Source: Candidatus Alistipes faecigallinarum
Lineage (GTDB): Bacteria; Bacteroidota; Bacteroidia; Bacteroidales; Rikenellaceae
Length of the DNA: 64,000 bases
NCBI GenBank assembly: GCA_019115605.1
Contig: DXDG01000014.1
Location: 124,001-188,000 of the forward strand
Reading direction: 5' to 3'
Shown piece by piece: positions 55,310 through 64,000 of the stretch (its first letter is position 1; every line of letters begins with the position of its first letter). The notes under the pieces were generated by a model. That model was not told the DNA's origin and did no database searches. It worked only from the letters and a program-made list of their open reading frames with translations. The translations under genes and the position numbers were made by a program.

Positions 55310-56599
55310 TCAGAGCGCCTCGCCCACGACGTAGGTGCTGCCTCCGATGAAGATCATGTCCTCGGGCGCGGCGAGCTCGCGGGCCCGGGCCACGGCGCTC
55401 CGGACGTCGGCCACGGCTTCGCCCTGCAGGCCGTAGATGGCGGCCTTCGCGGTCAGCTCCTCGGCCGTCAGCGCCCGCTCGGAGTGCGCCTGCGTGAAGA
55501 GGTAGTGCGCCTCGCGGGGCAGCAGGGGCAGGATGTGCGCCAGGTCCTTGTCGCGCACGAAGCCCATGACGCAGAAGAGCCTGCGGTGGGGCGTCTGCCG
55601 GAGCTGCTCGGCGACGTAGGCGATGCCGTGGGCGTTGTGGCCCGTGTCGCAGATCGTCAGCGGCGCCTCGCCGAGCTTCTGCCAGCGGCCGTGCAGTGCC
55701 GTGTTGGCCGCAGCGCAGCGCAGTCCTTCGAGGTAGGCGCGGCGCGAGATCGTCAGCGGCGTCTCCTCATGCAGGAAGTCGACGGCTGCCGAGGCGGTGA
55801 TGACGTTGTGGCGCTGGTAGTTGCCTTCGAGGTCGAGCTCCACGTCGAAGATCCGCCCGTCGCGCATGCGGCGCAGCGTGAAGAGCTGCCGCTCGCCCTG
55901 GATGGCCTGCTTCTCGCAGTGGAACACCTGCTCGGCATAGAGGACCTTCGACTTGTTGGCGGCGGCCGCTTGCTCGATGACCCCGTTGTAGCGGTCGTCG
56001 GCCTCGCCGATGAGCACCGGGATGCTCTTCTTGATGATGCCGGCCTTCTCGGCGGCGATCTTCTGGAGCGTGTCGCCCAGCAGCGCCGTGTGTTCGAGTC
56101 CGATGTTGGTGATGATGCTCAGGATCGGCACGATGAGGTTCGTGGCGTCGAGGCGCCCGCCGAGCCCCGTCTCGATCACGGCCACCTCGACGTCGCTCTG
56201 CGCGAAGTAGTCGAAGGCCATCGCCGCGGTCATCTCGAAGAACGAGAGCTGCAGCTCGACCATCTTGTCGTGGTGCTTGTCCACGAAGTTCACGACCTTC
56301 TGCTTGGGGATCATCTCGCCGTCGACGCGGATGCGTTCGCGGAAGTCCTGCAGGTGGGGCGAGGTGAAGAGTCCCGTGCGGTATCCGGCCTGCTGGAGCA
56401 CCGAGGCGATGATGTGCGCCACGGATCCCTTGCCGTTGGTTCCGGCGATGTGGATCGTGAAGAAGTTGCGCTGGGGGTTGCCCAGGTGGCGGCAGAAGGC
56501 CGTGATGCGCTCCAGTCCCGGCTTGTAGGCTGTGGCACCCTGGCTTTCGAAGGCCGGGAGCGACGAGAAGAGAAACTCGAGGGTCTGGGTATAATTCAT
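55310..56599 (-). CDS. folC: Dihydrofolate synthase/folylpolyglutamate synthase
   Basis: A 429-residue Mur-ligase relative. It has HIAGTNGKGSVAHIIASVLQ (ATP loop), TGLFTSPHLQDFRERIRVDG, VIETGLGGRLDATN and the C-terminal DTGHNAHG segment. It adds glutamate to dihydropteroate and folates. It follows lnt by 12 bases. Confidence 0.95.
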   Translation of the reverse strand: MNYTQTLEFLFSSLPAFESQGATAYKPGLERITAFCRHLGNPQRNFFTIHIAGTNGKGSVAHIIASVLQQAGYRTGLFTSPHLQDFRERIRVDGEMIPKQKVVNFVDKHHDKMVELQLSFFEMTAAMAFDYFAQSDVEVAVIETGLGGRLDATNLIVPILSIITNIGLEHTALLGDTLQKIAAEKAGIIKKSIPVLIGEADDRYNGVIEQAAAANKSKVLYAEQVFHCEKQAIQGERQLFTLRRMRDGRIFDVELDLEGNYQRHNVITASAAVDFLHEETPLTISRRAYLEGLRCAAANTALHGRWQKLGEAPLTICDTGHNAHGIAYVAEQLRQTPHRRLFCVMGFVRDKDLAHILPLLPREAHYLFTQAHSERALTAEELTAKAAIYGLQGEAVADVRSAVARARELAAPEDMIFIGGSTYVVGEAL

Positions 56600-56611
56600 A
56601 AGTGGTGTATG

Positions 56612-58195
56612 TTATGGGACGAGGTAATTCCTGCGTTTGACGCGATAGGCGACGTAGTAAAGCACGCAGAGCAGCAAAACGTATTCCGCAATGCGGGCGA
56701 TGCAGTCGCCGTAGCGGGTGTAGAAGGTCATGCGGGTGTTCAGCGGCACGTCGGCCGTCAGCACGCCGCGCTCCTCCCAGCCGAGGGTCTCGCCGACGCT
56801 TCCGTCGGCGGCGATGAATCCCGACATGCCGGTGTTGGCCGAGCGGGCGATGGCCCGGCGGTGCTCGATGGCCCGCAGGCGCGAGATGGTGAACAGGTGG
56901 CGGTATCCGGGCGTGTCGCCCCACCAGCCGTCGTTGGAGATGATGGCCATGAAGGCGGCGCCGCGGCGTACGAAGTCGCCGTAGAAGTCGCCGTAGAGCC
57001 CTTCGTAGCAGATGGCCGGGCCGACCTGCGTCGCGGCGTGGCCGAAGGCCGTGCCGTGCGTGCCCTTGCCGATCTGTCCGAGCGTGCCCCCGAGGTCGAT
57101 GACCAGGAAGCGCAGCATGTCGAAGATCCACGTCGGGGTGTTCTCCACGCCGATGACCAGCCGCCCCTTGTGGTGGAGCTGCACGCGGCCCGCGGAGTCG
57201 AGGCCCACGGCCGTGTTGAAGATGTCGTAGTAGCTTCCGTCGAGGCGGTTTCGCCGGGCCGTCGGGCTCTGCGTGCCCGGCTCGTAGCGCACCAGCGTGT
57301 TGGCGCCTGTCAGCAGCAGTGCTTCGGGGCAGCGGCTGCGGAGCGTGTCGGCAAGCTCCCGCCAGAAGTCGCCGGGCAGCTCCTCGCCGGGCAGCTCCGT
57401 GAGTCCGGGCTCCCAGTAGTATCCGGGGACGGCCGTCTCGGGCAGCAGGATGAACTGCGCGTCGCGGGGCGTGGCGCCCAGCAGGTCGATGATGTTGCGC
57501 TGCTGGCGCTCCTCGTCGCCGTGGAACTTGTCGTAGCAGTCGACGTTGGGCTGGAGGATGGCCACGCGCACCGTGCCTTCGTCGGGCTGCCGCCAGCTGC
57601 AGCGGATGGCCACCGAAAGCGCGAGCGGCAGGACGAGGACGGCCGCCAGGGCGGCGATGCGCTGCCGGGTCGGGCGGCGGAGCGTCTCGAAGAGGAGGAT
57701 GTTGCCGAGCAGCACCCAGAGCGAGCCGCCGAAAACGCCCGTGTATTCGTACCACTGCACGGCCCAGACGTCGTGCGAGAATCCGTTGCCGAGGATGAGC
57801 CACGGCCACGAGAATTCACCCGTGGTGTACCAGTATTCGGTGGTGATCCACGCCGCGACGAGCGTGGTGTAGGCCAGGGCCTTCGGCGCCTTCTTCGACA
57901 CGGTGTGGAAGAGCATGAAGGCCAGCATGTTGAGTGTTGTCGAGGCGAGCGTGGCGGCGACGGGGCCCACGGGGGTGGCGTTCCAGATCCACCAGATGGT
58001 CATCGCATTCCACAGCACGAAGGTGAGCGCGGCCCATCCGAAGGTGGACCACCAGCCGCGGCGCGAGGCCTCGGCCCGGTCGCTGATCCACAGCAGGGGG
58101 ACGAACGCGGCAAGCAGCGGCAGTCCCGACAGGCCGAGCCATCCCGCCGAGAGCAGGATGGCCGAAAGGATGGCTGCCGCGAGTTTTCGAGACAT
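56612..58195 (-). CDS. lnt: Apolipoprotein N-acyltransferase
   Basis: A 527-residue protein; the start at 58195 (MSRKLAAAILSAIL) lies just after the predicted transcription start, while the open frame to 58288 would include the promoter. Six or more N-terminal membrane segments lead into a periplasmic nitrilase-like domain with the catalytic triad Glu253 (LLPETAVPG), Lys343 (HHKGRL) and Cys396 (AICYEGL). It adds the third acyl chain to lipoproteins. The window itself holds three predicted lipoproteins. Confidence 0.93.
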   Translation of the reverse strand: MSRKLAAAILSAILLSAGWLGLSGLPLLAAFVPLLWISDRAEASRRGWWSTFGWAALTFVLWNAMTIWWIWNATPVGPVAATLASTTLNMLAFMLFHTVSKKAPKALAYTTLVAAWITTEYWYTTGEFSWPWLILGNGFSHDVWAVQWYEYTGVFGGSLWVLLGNILLFETLRRPTRQRIAALAAVLVLPLALSVAIRCSWRQPDEGTVRVAILQPNVDCYDKFHGDEERQQRNIIDLLGATPRDAQFILLPETAVPGYYWEPGLTELPGEELPGDFWRELADTLRSRCPEALLLTGANTLVRYEPGTQSPTARRNRLDGSYYDIFNTAVGLDSAGRVQLHHKGRLVIGVENTPTWIFDMLRFLVIDLGGTLGQIGKGTHGTAFGHAATQVGPAICYEGLYGDFYGDFVRRGAAFMAIISNDGWWGDTPGYRHLFTISRLRAIEHRRAIARSANTGMSGFIAADGSVGETLGWEERGVLTADVPLNTRMTFYTRYGDCIARIAEYVLLLCVLYYVAYRVKRRNYLVP

Positions 58196-58223
58196 GGAGG
58201 TCGGAATGGGGATTTTACGAGCG

Positions 58224-58254
58224 CAAAAGTAGTCAAACGCCGTCAGAAAACAAA
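58224..58254 (-). promoter_or_regulatory. Promoter of lnt-folC
   Basis: On the minus strand TTTG (58254-58251), a 19-base spacer and TACTTTTG (58231-58224) match the consensus. The leader to the lnt start would be about 20 bases. Confidence 0.7.
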
Positions 58255-58264
58255 AATATTTCAC

Positions 58265-58272
58265 TACTTTTG
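58265..58272 (+). promoter_or_regulatory. -7 box before the GH109-type gene
   Basis: TACTTTTG, the same sequence as the lnt -7 box on the other strand, ends 24 bases before the start at 58297. The two promoters lie back to back within about 50 bases. The -33 position is poor. Confidence 0.5.
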
Positions 58273-58296
58273 TATCAAACCAAAACATTGCGAATT

Positions 58297-59709
58297 ATGA
58301 AGAAACTGGCCATTTTGCTGGGCGTTGCGGGCGCCCTGTTCTTCGGCTCCTGCACGGCTCCGGCCGAGCAGGGCGAGGGTTGGAAACGCGTCGACGGCGT
58401 GATTGTTTTCGATACGCCGGCCCGGGAGCCGGGGCAGCAGTCGGTGCTCGGCCTGCGGACCGCGCCGATGGATACCGTGCGTGTGGGCTTCATCGGCCTG
58501 GGCATGCGCGGCCCGGGTGCCGTGGAGCGTTTCACCTACCTGGACGGTGTTGCGATCAAGGCCCTTTGCGACCTCTATCCCGAGCGGGTGGAGAAGGCGC
58601 AGCAGATCCTCGCGGAACACGGGCTGCCGGCCGCCGCGTCGTACAGCGGCGAGGAGGGCTGGAAGGAGCTCTGCGAACGCGACGACATCGACCTGGTCTA
58701 CATTGCCACGCCGTGGCTCAAGCACGTCCCGATGGCCGTCTACGCCATGGAGCACGGCAAGCATGTTGCCGTGGAGGTGCCCGCGGCCCAGTCGCTCGAC
58801 GAGTGCTGGCAACTGGTGAACACCGCCGAGAAGTACCAGCGCCACTGCATGATGCTCGAAAACTGCGTCTATGACTTCTTCGAGCTCACGACGCTCAACA
58901 TGGCCCGGCACGGGCTCTTCGGCGAGATCCTCCATGTCGAGGGCTCCTACATCCACAACCTGGACGAGTTCTGGGACTACTACCAGGGCAACTGGCGCCT
59001 GGACTTCGATCAGAAGCACCGCGGCGACGTCTACGCCACGCACGGCCTGGGCCCCGCCTGCCAGCTGCTCAACATCCACCGCGGCGACCGCATGACCTAC
59101 CTCGTGTCGATGGACACCAAGTCGGTCAACGGTCTGAAGATCGCCAAGGAGCGCATGGGCGTCGATACCTTCGCCAACGGCGACCATACGCTGACGCTCA
59201 TCAAGACCGAGCTGGGACGTACGATCCACCTGCAGCACAACGTCTACACGCCGCGTCCCTACAGCCGCATGTACCAGCTGACGGGTACCGAGGGCTTTGC
59301 CAACAAGTATCCCGTCGAGGGGTATGCCTTCCGTCCCGAGCAGCTGGCCGGAAGCGGGGTTCCCGACCATGAGAACCTGAGCGAGCACACGTTCATCCCC
59401 GAGGCGGCGAAAGCGGCGCTCATGGAGCGTTACAAGGACCCCATCGTGCGCGACATCGAGCAGAAGGCCCGCGAGGTGGGCGGCCACGGCGGCATGGACT
59501 TCATCATGGACTACCGCCTGATCTACTGCCTGCGCAACGGACTGCCGCTCGACCAGGACGTTTACGACGCGGCCGAGTGGTCGTGCATCGGGTCGCTCAC
59601 GGCCATGTCGCTCGAGCACAACAGCTCGCCGGTGGCCGTTCCCGACTTCACGCGCGGCGATTGGAACAAGGTAGACGGCTACGAGCATGCCCTTCTGGAG
59701 GAGGAGTAG
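58297..59709 (+). CDS. GH109-type lipoprotein (alpha-N-acetylgalactosaminidase family, Gfo/Idh/MocA fold)
   Basis: A 470-residue protein with a lipobox (FFGSC), so lipid-anchored. The NAD-binding fold starts VRVGFIGLGMRGPGAVERF, with EVPAAQSLDECW; the GH109 blocks are MLENCVYDFFELTTLNMARHGLFGE, GDVYATHGLGP and LLNIHRGDRM. GH109 enzymes cleave alpha-GalNAc (blood group A) using bound NAD rather than two carboxylates. Many homologues carry a Tat signal; here it is a Sec/lipoprotein type. A relative with other sugar specificity is possible. Confidence 0.82.
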   Translation: MKKLAILLGVAGALFFGSCTAPAEQGEGWKRVDGVIVFDTPAREPGQQSVLGLRTAPMDTVRVGFIGLGMRGPGAVERFTYLDGVAIKALCDLYPERVEKAQQILAEHGLPAAASYSGEEGWKELCERDDIDLVYIATPWLKHVPMAVYAMEHGKHVAVEVPAAQSLDECWQLVNTAEKYQRHCMMLENCVYDFFELTTLNMARHGLFGEILHVEGSYIHNLDEFWDYYQGNWRLDFDQKHRGDVYATHGLGPACQLLNIHRGDRMTYLVSMDTKSVNGLKIAKERMGVDTFANGDHTLTLIKTELGRTIHLQHNVYTPRPYSRMYQLTGTEGFANKYPVEGYAFRPEQLAGSGVPDHENLSEHTFIPEAAKAALMERYKDPIVRDIEQKAREVGGHGGMDFIMDYRLIYCLRNGLPLDQDVYDAAEWSCIGSLTAMSLEHNSSPVAVPDFTRGDWNKVDGYEHALLEEE

Positions 59710-59739
59710 ATAGCCGGAATGCCCCTTTGCGGGAGCGAA

Positions 59740-59774
59740 AAAGCGGGACGCATCCTTGCGATGCGTCCCGCTTT
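59740..59774. terminator. Bidirectional terminator between the GH109-type and GHL10-like genes
   Basis: AAAGCGGGACGCATC and GATGCGTCCCGCTTT form a 15-bp stem with a 5-base loop between the convergent genes; T-rich ends are present on both strands. Confidence 0.8.
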
Positions 59775-59794
59775 CGTTTGCGGTCGGAAGACCG

Positions 59795-61180
59795 TTACCG
59801 ACCGCTGTCTGCCGTGGCCCCCGACTCCGGAGCGTCGGCGCCGGCCTTCGCTGCAGCGGCCGCTTCGGCCTCCGCGGCGGCGATGGCACGTCCGAGAGGC
59901 CCCCACCAGTCGCGCTGGATGATGTGCACGATATCGAAGACCATCAGGCCGTCCGACTCGCGGAGGTTCATCTCCACGGCACGCTTGAACTGCGTGGTGT
60001 CGCGCTTGTAGTCCTCGACGTACATGCCCCCGTAGAAGGGGTGTCCGCCCAGCAGCCGGCGCGAGTAGCGGCAGCCGCCCTCGACGCAAAGGTGCTCGCC
60101 CGTCGAGACCTCGCTGTCGGTCTCGTTGCGGTGCAGGCCGTTGCTGCGGCGGTATTCGTCGAGCGTAACGTTCCAGTAGTAGTTGCCGTTGGTGTAGAGA
60201 TCCAGCAGCTCGGCATAGCCGTAGTTCCGGTACTCGGGCGTCGCCCAGTCGAAATCCTGCGAGGGATCGTACGTCTGGCTGGCCCAGTTCACGCCCACCT
60301 CGTAGTAGGAGGGGTACCAGGCCCCGGTGTAGGCGCCGAACTTCAGCTCGGGATCGACCTTGCGCAGCTCCTCGCGCGTGCGGCGGAAGAAGTCGTAGAT
60401 TACGGAGGCGCGCCACTCGATCCACTTCTTGAAGCAGGGGCCGTCGGTGCGTTTCCAGCCGCCGTTGCCGTCCTCCTCCCAGGTGTAGATATCCTCGGGG
60501 AAGCGTTCGAGTTTCTGCCCGATGTAGGCCTCGAAGGCCTTGCGCGAGAAGTCCGAGAAGTCGGACATGATGTTGTCGTAGCGGGCGCGGTCGAGGATGA
60601 TGCCGTCAAGGTCGTACTTGCCGGCCACCTCTTTGAAGAGCGCAATTTCATGCTCCTGTACCTCGGGCAGCGCCGGATTGGTGAAGAGCACCGTCTTGCC
60701 GGGGATCTCCAGCTGCGGGGTGAGACCGCGGCCCGGCAGGTAGTTGATGGCCTGCCATTCGGGATGTCCGTCGTAGATCAGGCCGCGGCGGAAGATGCCG
60801 TGTCCCTCGGCGAAGGTGTTGAACGATCCGTAGATCTCCATGCCGGCCTTGTGGGCCGCCTCGGTGAAGGTGCCGATGAAGTCGAAGTCGGGGCGTACGA
60901 AGCCCTTCCACTCCTTGAGCTGCGGGGCGAACTCGCTCGGGTAGACCACCTCGCTCGAGGTGCCCTTGATGTCGAGCACGAGGGCCGTCATACCCGCCTC
61001 GCGGCACTTGTCCACATAGTAGCGGATCGAATCGGGATAGCTGAAGCGCTCCCAGTTGGCCGAGCAGTCGAGCCACATGAGTTTGGGTTTCACGGGCGCG
61101 GTCTCCGCGGCCGACTCCCGGCATCCGGAGCCTGCGGCCGCGGCAAGCAGCCAAAGGGCTGCAAACAGTTCTCTTTTCAT
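59795..61180 (-). CDS. GHL10/family 10-like glycosyl hydrolase lipoprotein
   Basis: A 461-residue protein with a lipobox (GSGC near residue 20). The barrel-type sequence opens KLMWLDCSANWERFSYPDSI and has VLDIKGTSSEVVY, GMEIYGSFNTFAEG, YDLDGIILDRARYDN and KFGAYTGAWYPSY, the pattern of the GHL10/DUF187 group of putative glycosidases related to alpha-amylase-type barrels. The C-terminus is an alanine/glutamate-rich low-complexity tail. The substrate is unknown. It is the third of a minus-strand run with a phosphoesterase and a DUF5009 protein. Confidence 0.7.
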   Translation of the reverse strand: MKRELFAALWLLAAAAGSGCRESAAETAPVKPKLMWLDCSANWERFSYPDSIRYYVDKCREAGMTALVLDIKGTSSEVVYPSEFAPQLKEWKGFVRPDFDFIGTFTEAAHKAGMEIYGSFNTFAEGHGIFRRGLIYDGHPEWQAINYLPGRGLTPQLEIPGKTVLFTNPALPEVQEHEIALFKEVAGKYDLDGIILDRARYDNIMSDFSDFSRKAFEAYIGQKLERFPEDIYTWEEDGNGGWKRTDGPCFKKWIEWRASVIYDFFRRTREELRKVDPELKFGAYTGAWYPSYYEVGVNWASQTYDPSQDFDWATPEYRNYGYAELLDLYTNGNYYWNVTLDEYRRSNGLHRNETDSEVSTGEHLCVEGGCRYSRRLLGGHPFYGGMYVEDYKRDTTQFKRAVEMNLRESDGLMVFDIVHIIQRDWWGPLGRAIAAAEAEAAAAAKAGADAPESGATADSGR

Positions 61181-61218
61181 GCGTTTTTGGTTGTGTTCGT
61201 AGGTTTTCGGTAGGATGT

Positions 61219-62646
61219 CTATTCGGCGACGATCGACGCACGGCTCGTCTGCCCGAAGCGGTCGGTGGCCACCACCTCGATGCGGCGGGCGCCGTCGGGC
61301 AGCGGCACGCGGTAGAAGTGCTCCGCGGGGGTTGCCGAGATCCATTTGTGGTCCAGCGCCTCCTTGTTGCCGTAGAGCCTCTGGGCGTCGGGATCGAGGG
61401 CCTCGAAACGCTCCGCCTCGCCGCACTTCACGCCGTCGATGAAGAACTCGACGCGCCACGAGGGGTCGCTGGCCCAGATGTTGGCCACGGCATAGCCGGC
61501 GAACTGGGGCGTCTGCCGCCCGTCGTAGAGACGGATCTGGTAGTCGGCCGGACGTCCCGTCGAGCGGTAGTGCCAGCGGATGCTGTCGCCCTCGATCTCG
61601 AAGAGGGCGTAGCCGGCCGGCGTGCCGTCGGTGCAGAGCTCGCCCTGCCACCAGGCGCCGCTCAACGCCGGGATGACGTGCTCGTAGAGGCGCGGGGTGA
61701 TCTGCTGGTTGGAGGTCGTATGGGTGTGGCCCGAGAGGATGTGGACGTTGTAGGGTTCGAGCAGCCGGTAGAGCCCCGGATGGTTGGCCAGCGTCTCGCT
61801 GATGCCCGCATAGGAGAACTGCTCGCGGTCGCGCTTCCCGCACGAGGTGGGGATGTGCAGGCAGACGACGACCGTGCGTCCCGGCTCGACATGCTCCAGG
61901 TCGCGTTCGAGCCAGCGCAGCTGCCGTTCGTCGAGGTAGCCGATGTAGAAGTAGTCGCGGCCGATGTAGAAGTTGTCGTTGAGCATCACATAGTGGATGC
62001 GGCCGATGTCGAAGGAGTAGTAGCAGGGGCCGTAGGTGGCCTCGAACTTCGTGAAGGAGCTCTCGTGCGAACGCCCGTAGAGGGTCATGTCGTGGTTGCC
62101 CATGACGTAGCGGAAGGGGATGCCCGTGCGGGCGACGATCTCGTTGTAGGGGCCGTAGAAGGCGTGGTCCACGGCCGTGATGTCGCCGCAGCAGAGCCCC
62201 TGGACGGGGATGCCGAGGCTGCGGACCGTCCGGGCGAGGTCCTCCATCGAGGCCTCGAACTGCGGGAACTCCTTGCGGAACCAGATCTGCGGGTCGGCGA
62301 TGACCGCCAGGTTGTAGCGACGGTCGTCGCCCGTGCGGCGGAACAGCGTGAAGTCGCATGCGGCATCACCGGCCGGCAGCGGGTGGTGGAAGCGCACGAC
62401 ACCCCCTTCGACGGGTGCGTCGTAGCCTGCGGGGACGCAGACGAAGACATAGCGGCTGTCGGCGTCGGTCGTGAGCGTGTAGGCGCCCTTTCGGTCGGTC
62501 CGGGCGAATCCGACGCCGTCGGAGACCCAGACCCCCTCGACGCCGCGGCCGTCGCAGAGGACGCGGCCGCGGACGGTTTCGCCCTCCGAGGCCCGTGCGC
62601 CGAGCCAGCCGAGCGCAAGCAGCAGAACAAGCAGCAGTTTTTTCAT
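61219..62646 (-). CDS. Secreted calcineurin-like metallophosphoesterase with N- and C-terminal beta domains
   Basis: A 475-residue protein with a signal peptide (about 1-20). An N-terminal carboxypeptidase-like/MetallophosN beta domain (about 22-105) is followed by the catalytic domain with VIADPQIW, CCGDITAVD, MGNHDM, CLHIPTSC and ILSGHTHT, which give the metal ligands, and a MetallophosC domain (about 310-475). It should cleave a phosphomonoester or diester outside the cytoplasm. It starts 22 bases after the DUF5009 gene. Confidence 0.85.
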   Translation of the reverse strand: MKKLLLVLLLALGWLGARASEGETVRGRVLCDGRGVEGVWVSDGVGFARTDRKGAYTLTTDADSRYVFVCVPAGYDAPVEGGVVRFHHPLPAGDAACDFTLFRRTGDDRRYNLAVIADPQIWFRKEFPQFEASMEDLARTVRSLGIPVQGLCCGDITAVDHAFYGPYNEIVARTGIPFRYVMGNHDMTLYGRSHESSFTKFEATYGPCYYSFDIGRIHYVMLNDNFYIGRDYFYIGYLDERQLRWLERDLEHVEPGRTVVVCLHIPTSCGKRDREQFSYAGISETLANHPGLYRLLEPYNVHILSGHTHTTSNQQITPRLYEHVIPALSGAWWQGELCTDGTPAGYALFEIEGDSIRWHYRSTGRPADYQIRLYDGRQTPQFAGYAVANIWASDPSWRVEFFIDGVKCGEAERFEALDPDAQRLYGNKEALDHKWISATPAEHFYRVPLPDGARRIEVVATDRFGQTSRASIVAE

Positions 62647-62668
62647 ATCGGTTTCTGTTTTTTGTGTG

Positions 62669-64000
62669 TCAGCTTCTCCAGAAGATGCGGCGGCGGGTGA
62701 AGAGCGCCGTGACGAGCGCCACGGCCGCCGTCATGATCACCCCGCGCAGGACGCCCATCCAGGGCGAGACCGCTCCGAGACGGTTCAGCAGCGGTGTGAG
62801 GTGCAGCAGCGTCAGCACGGGGGTGATCAGAAAGGCCGCGGCCGTGTAGGCGATCATCGGGTTCTGGCCGCAGCGGACGAGCACGCCGCAGCGCAGGCGG
62901 AAGCGGCGCAGGGCGATCTCCGCGGCGACGAGAAACATCGAAGCGAGCCCCGAGGTTACGAAGAAGTAGCTGTAGGTGGCCGGATCCTTCTTGATGCCGC
63001 CCTCGAAGGCTTCGAGGGCGAGGCCCATCAGGAGCCAGAGGCATCCCCAGTCGAAGAGCGTGCGGTGCAGCGGCTCCCTGAGGCCGCCCCTGCGGCTGTG
63101 GAGCAGCCATCCGCCCGCGGCGCAGAGCGCGAGATTCGCCAGCAGGTTGGCCGTCAGGTGGCGCGAGAACAGCCCCCAGAGGTTGAGGGGGATCAGCGCC
63201 GCGGCAAGCAACATCAGGACCGTCTCGCGCCCCGCGGCCGCGGGCGTCGCCTCCTCCTCGCGGCGCGACATCCAGGCGTGGATGGCGTCGCCGGCGATCG
63301 TGCCGGGGATGATGATGCAGAGGTACTTCAGAAAATCAACCTGGAAGAGCCACGGCAGCGGCGAGGCGTTCCACAGCGCCTCGTTCCACGACCCCTCGAC
63401 GCGGCTTCCGAGGCGCAGGGCCACCAGGAGTGCGAGGAGGGCCAGGCGCAGCGGCAGGCGGTCGCGCGTGAAGAGCCAGACAAGGCTGCCGAAGAGGGCC
63501 ATGTTGGCCAGCACGAGGATGATGATGTTGCTCCGCTCGACCGTGACGGGAGCGCCCCAGACGCAGCGGCAGGCGGCCAGCAGCGCCGCAAGCAGCACGA
63601 TGCCCGCGAGGCAGACCCGGCGGTTCTGCCCCTTCGAGAGGCGTTCGAAGCGCATGAACAGCAGGCAGAAGCAGCCCCATCCCGCGAGGCGCACCAGCGC
63701 GGCGCCCCACATCGGGATGCCGGTTCCCTCGACAGCGAGGTTGGCCAGGGCGATGGCGAAGACGACGAGCAGCGCCCAGCGGCGGAGGATCGTCCCCACG
63801 ACGCGTCCCGTCGATTCACGGCGTGCGTCGAGGCGTTTGCGCAGGGCGAGCGGGAAGGCCGCGCCCATCGAGAAGAGGAAGAAGGGGAAGACCAGATCGA
63901 CCCAGGTGATTCCCGGTACCGTGGGGTCGAAACGGAACTCCGGGGGCGGCACCTGGGCGTGGAACATCCATGCGGGGAGCTCCGCATTCCAGAGGATCTG
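62669..64000 (-). CDS. DUF5009/NagX-like multi-spanning acyltransferase, 5' end outside the window
   Basis: The frame is open to the last base of the window; 432 residues can be read from the first internal ATG at 63967, and eleven more codons upstream (through ELPAWMFHAQ) continue the family pattern. About ten membrane segments follow FDPTVPGITWVDLVFPFFLFSMG, the signature of DUF5009/heparan-alpha-glucosaminide acetyltransferase-like proteins (NagX type). Relatives acetylate amino sugars across the membrane or help take them up. The true start is beyond the window. Confidence 0.75.
   Translation of the reverse strand, partial: QILWNAELPAWMFHAQVPPPEFRFDPTVPGITWVDLVFPFFLFSMGAAFPLALRKRLDARRESTGRVVGTILRRWALLVVFAIALANLAVEGTGIPMWGAALVRLAGWGCFCLLFMRFERLSKGQNRRVCLAGIVLLAALLAACRCVWGAPVTVERSNIIILVLANMALFGSLVWLFTRDRLPLRLALLALLVALRLGSRVEGSWNEALWNASPLPWLFQVDFLKYLCIIIPGTIAGDAIHAWMSRREEEATPAAAGRETVLMLLAAALIPLNLWGLFSRHLTANLLANLALCAAGGWLLHSRRGGLREPLHRTLFDWGCLWLLMGLALEAFEGGIKKDPATYSYFFVTSGLASMFLVAAEIALRRFRLRCGVLVRCGQNPMIAYTAAAFLITPVLTLLHLTPLLNRLGAVSPWMGVLRGVIMTAAVALVTALFTRRRIFWRS

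Noticed and set aside
58196..58288. Longer N-terminus for Lnt (start at 58288)
   Set aside because: It would include the predicted promoter and adds aromatic residues not typical of Lnt; MSRKLAAAILSAIL is a normal N-terminal membrane segment.

Overview
The window is a GC-rich, densely coded stretch of a Bacteroidota chromosome, most like Alistipes or another member of the Rikenellaceae. That placement is my inference from three things: Bacteroidota-type promoters (-7 box TAnnTTTG, often with TTTG or TTG about 19-20 bases upstream), starts without Shine-Dalgarno sequences, and family markers such as a UpxY antiterminator, a GlsA/GlsB glycine-lipid pair and GH109/GH29/GH2 glycosidases. No rRNA, tRNA, CRISPR array or insertion sequence was recognised.

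Layout. (1) 1-6045, plus strand: the capsid and lysis part of a prophage (tail-type protein cut by the window edge, small protein, ClpP-like protease, major capsid, portal, connector-like protein, holin, lysozyme-like protein). (2) 6109-11392, plus: housekeeping genes (ComEC-like channel, SAM methyltransferase, YihY membrane protein, Rossmann/DUF2520 protein, KdsC-type phosphatase). (3) 11452-29851, minus: an 18-gene Wzx/Wzy-type surface polysaccharide operon. It is read from a promoter near 30037-30068 through a leader of about 180 bases into upxY, then a lipid-sugar initiating transferase, export protein, chain-length protein, the four dTDP-L-rhamnose genes, flippase, glycosyltransferases, EpsG-type polymerase, a HAD/UbiA-like pair, an acetyltransferase and a polysaccharide deacetylase. 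(4) 30324-31476, minus: pth and rplY. (5) 32016-37279, plus: secreted GH2 beta-galactosidase and lipoprotein GH29 fucosidase, facing galE (minus). (6) 38729-40421, plus: kbl with an Lrp/AsnC regulator. (7) 40660-50477, minus: an S4 protein and the first half of a division and cell wall cluster (rsmH-ftsL-ftsI-murE-mraY-murD-ftsW). (8) 50725-53091, minus: GH3 glucosidase. (9) 53323-55187, plus: glycine-lipid pair glsA-glsB. (10) 55310-58195, minus: folC and lnt. (11) 58297-59709, plus: GH109-type lipoprotein. (12) 59795-64000, minus: a GHL10-like lipoprotein, a metallophosphoesterase and a DUF5009/NagX-like membrane protein cut by the window edge.

Working together: regions 3, 7, 9 and lnt build the envelope (capsule, murein, glycine lipids, lipoproteins), while regions 5, 8, 11 and 12 are secreted or lipid-anchored enzymes suited to host or microbial glycans. 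Convergent gene pairs are separated by clean bidirectional hairpin terminators. The least explained items are the HAD/UbiA-like pair with altered catalytic motifs inside the capsule operon, the GC-rich tandem repeat arrays in gaps between genes (18 and 21 base periods), the repeated palindrome flanking the capsule leader and promoter, and the unusual order of the prophage capsid genes.
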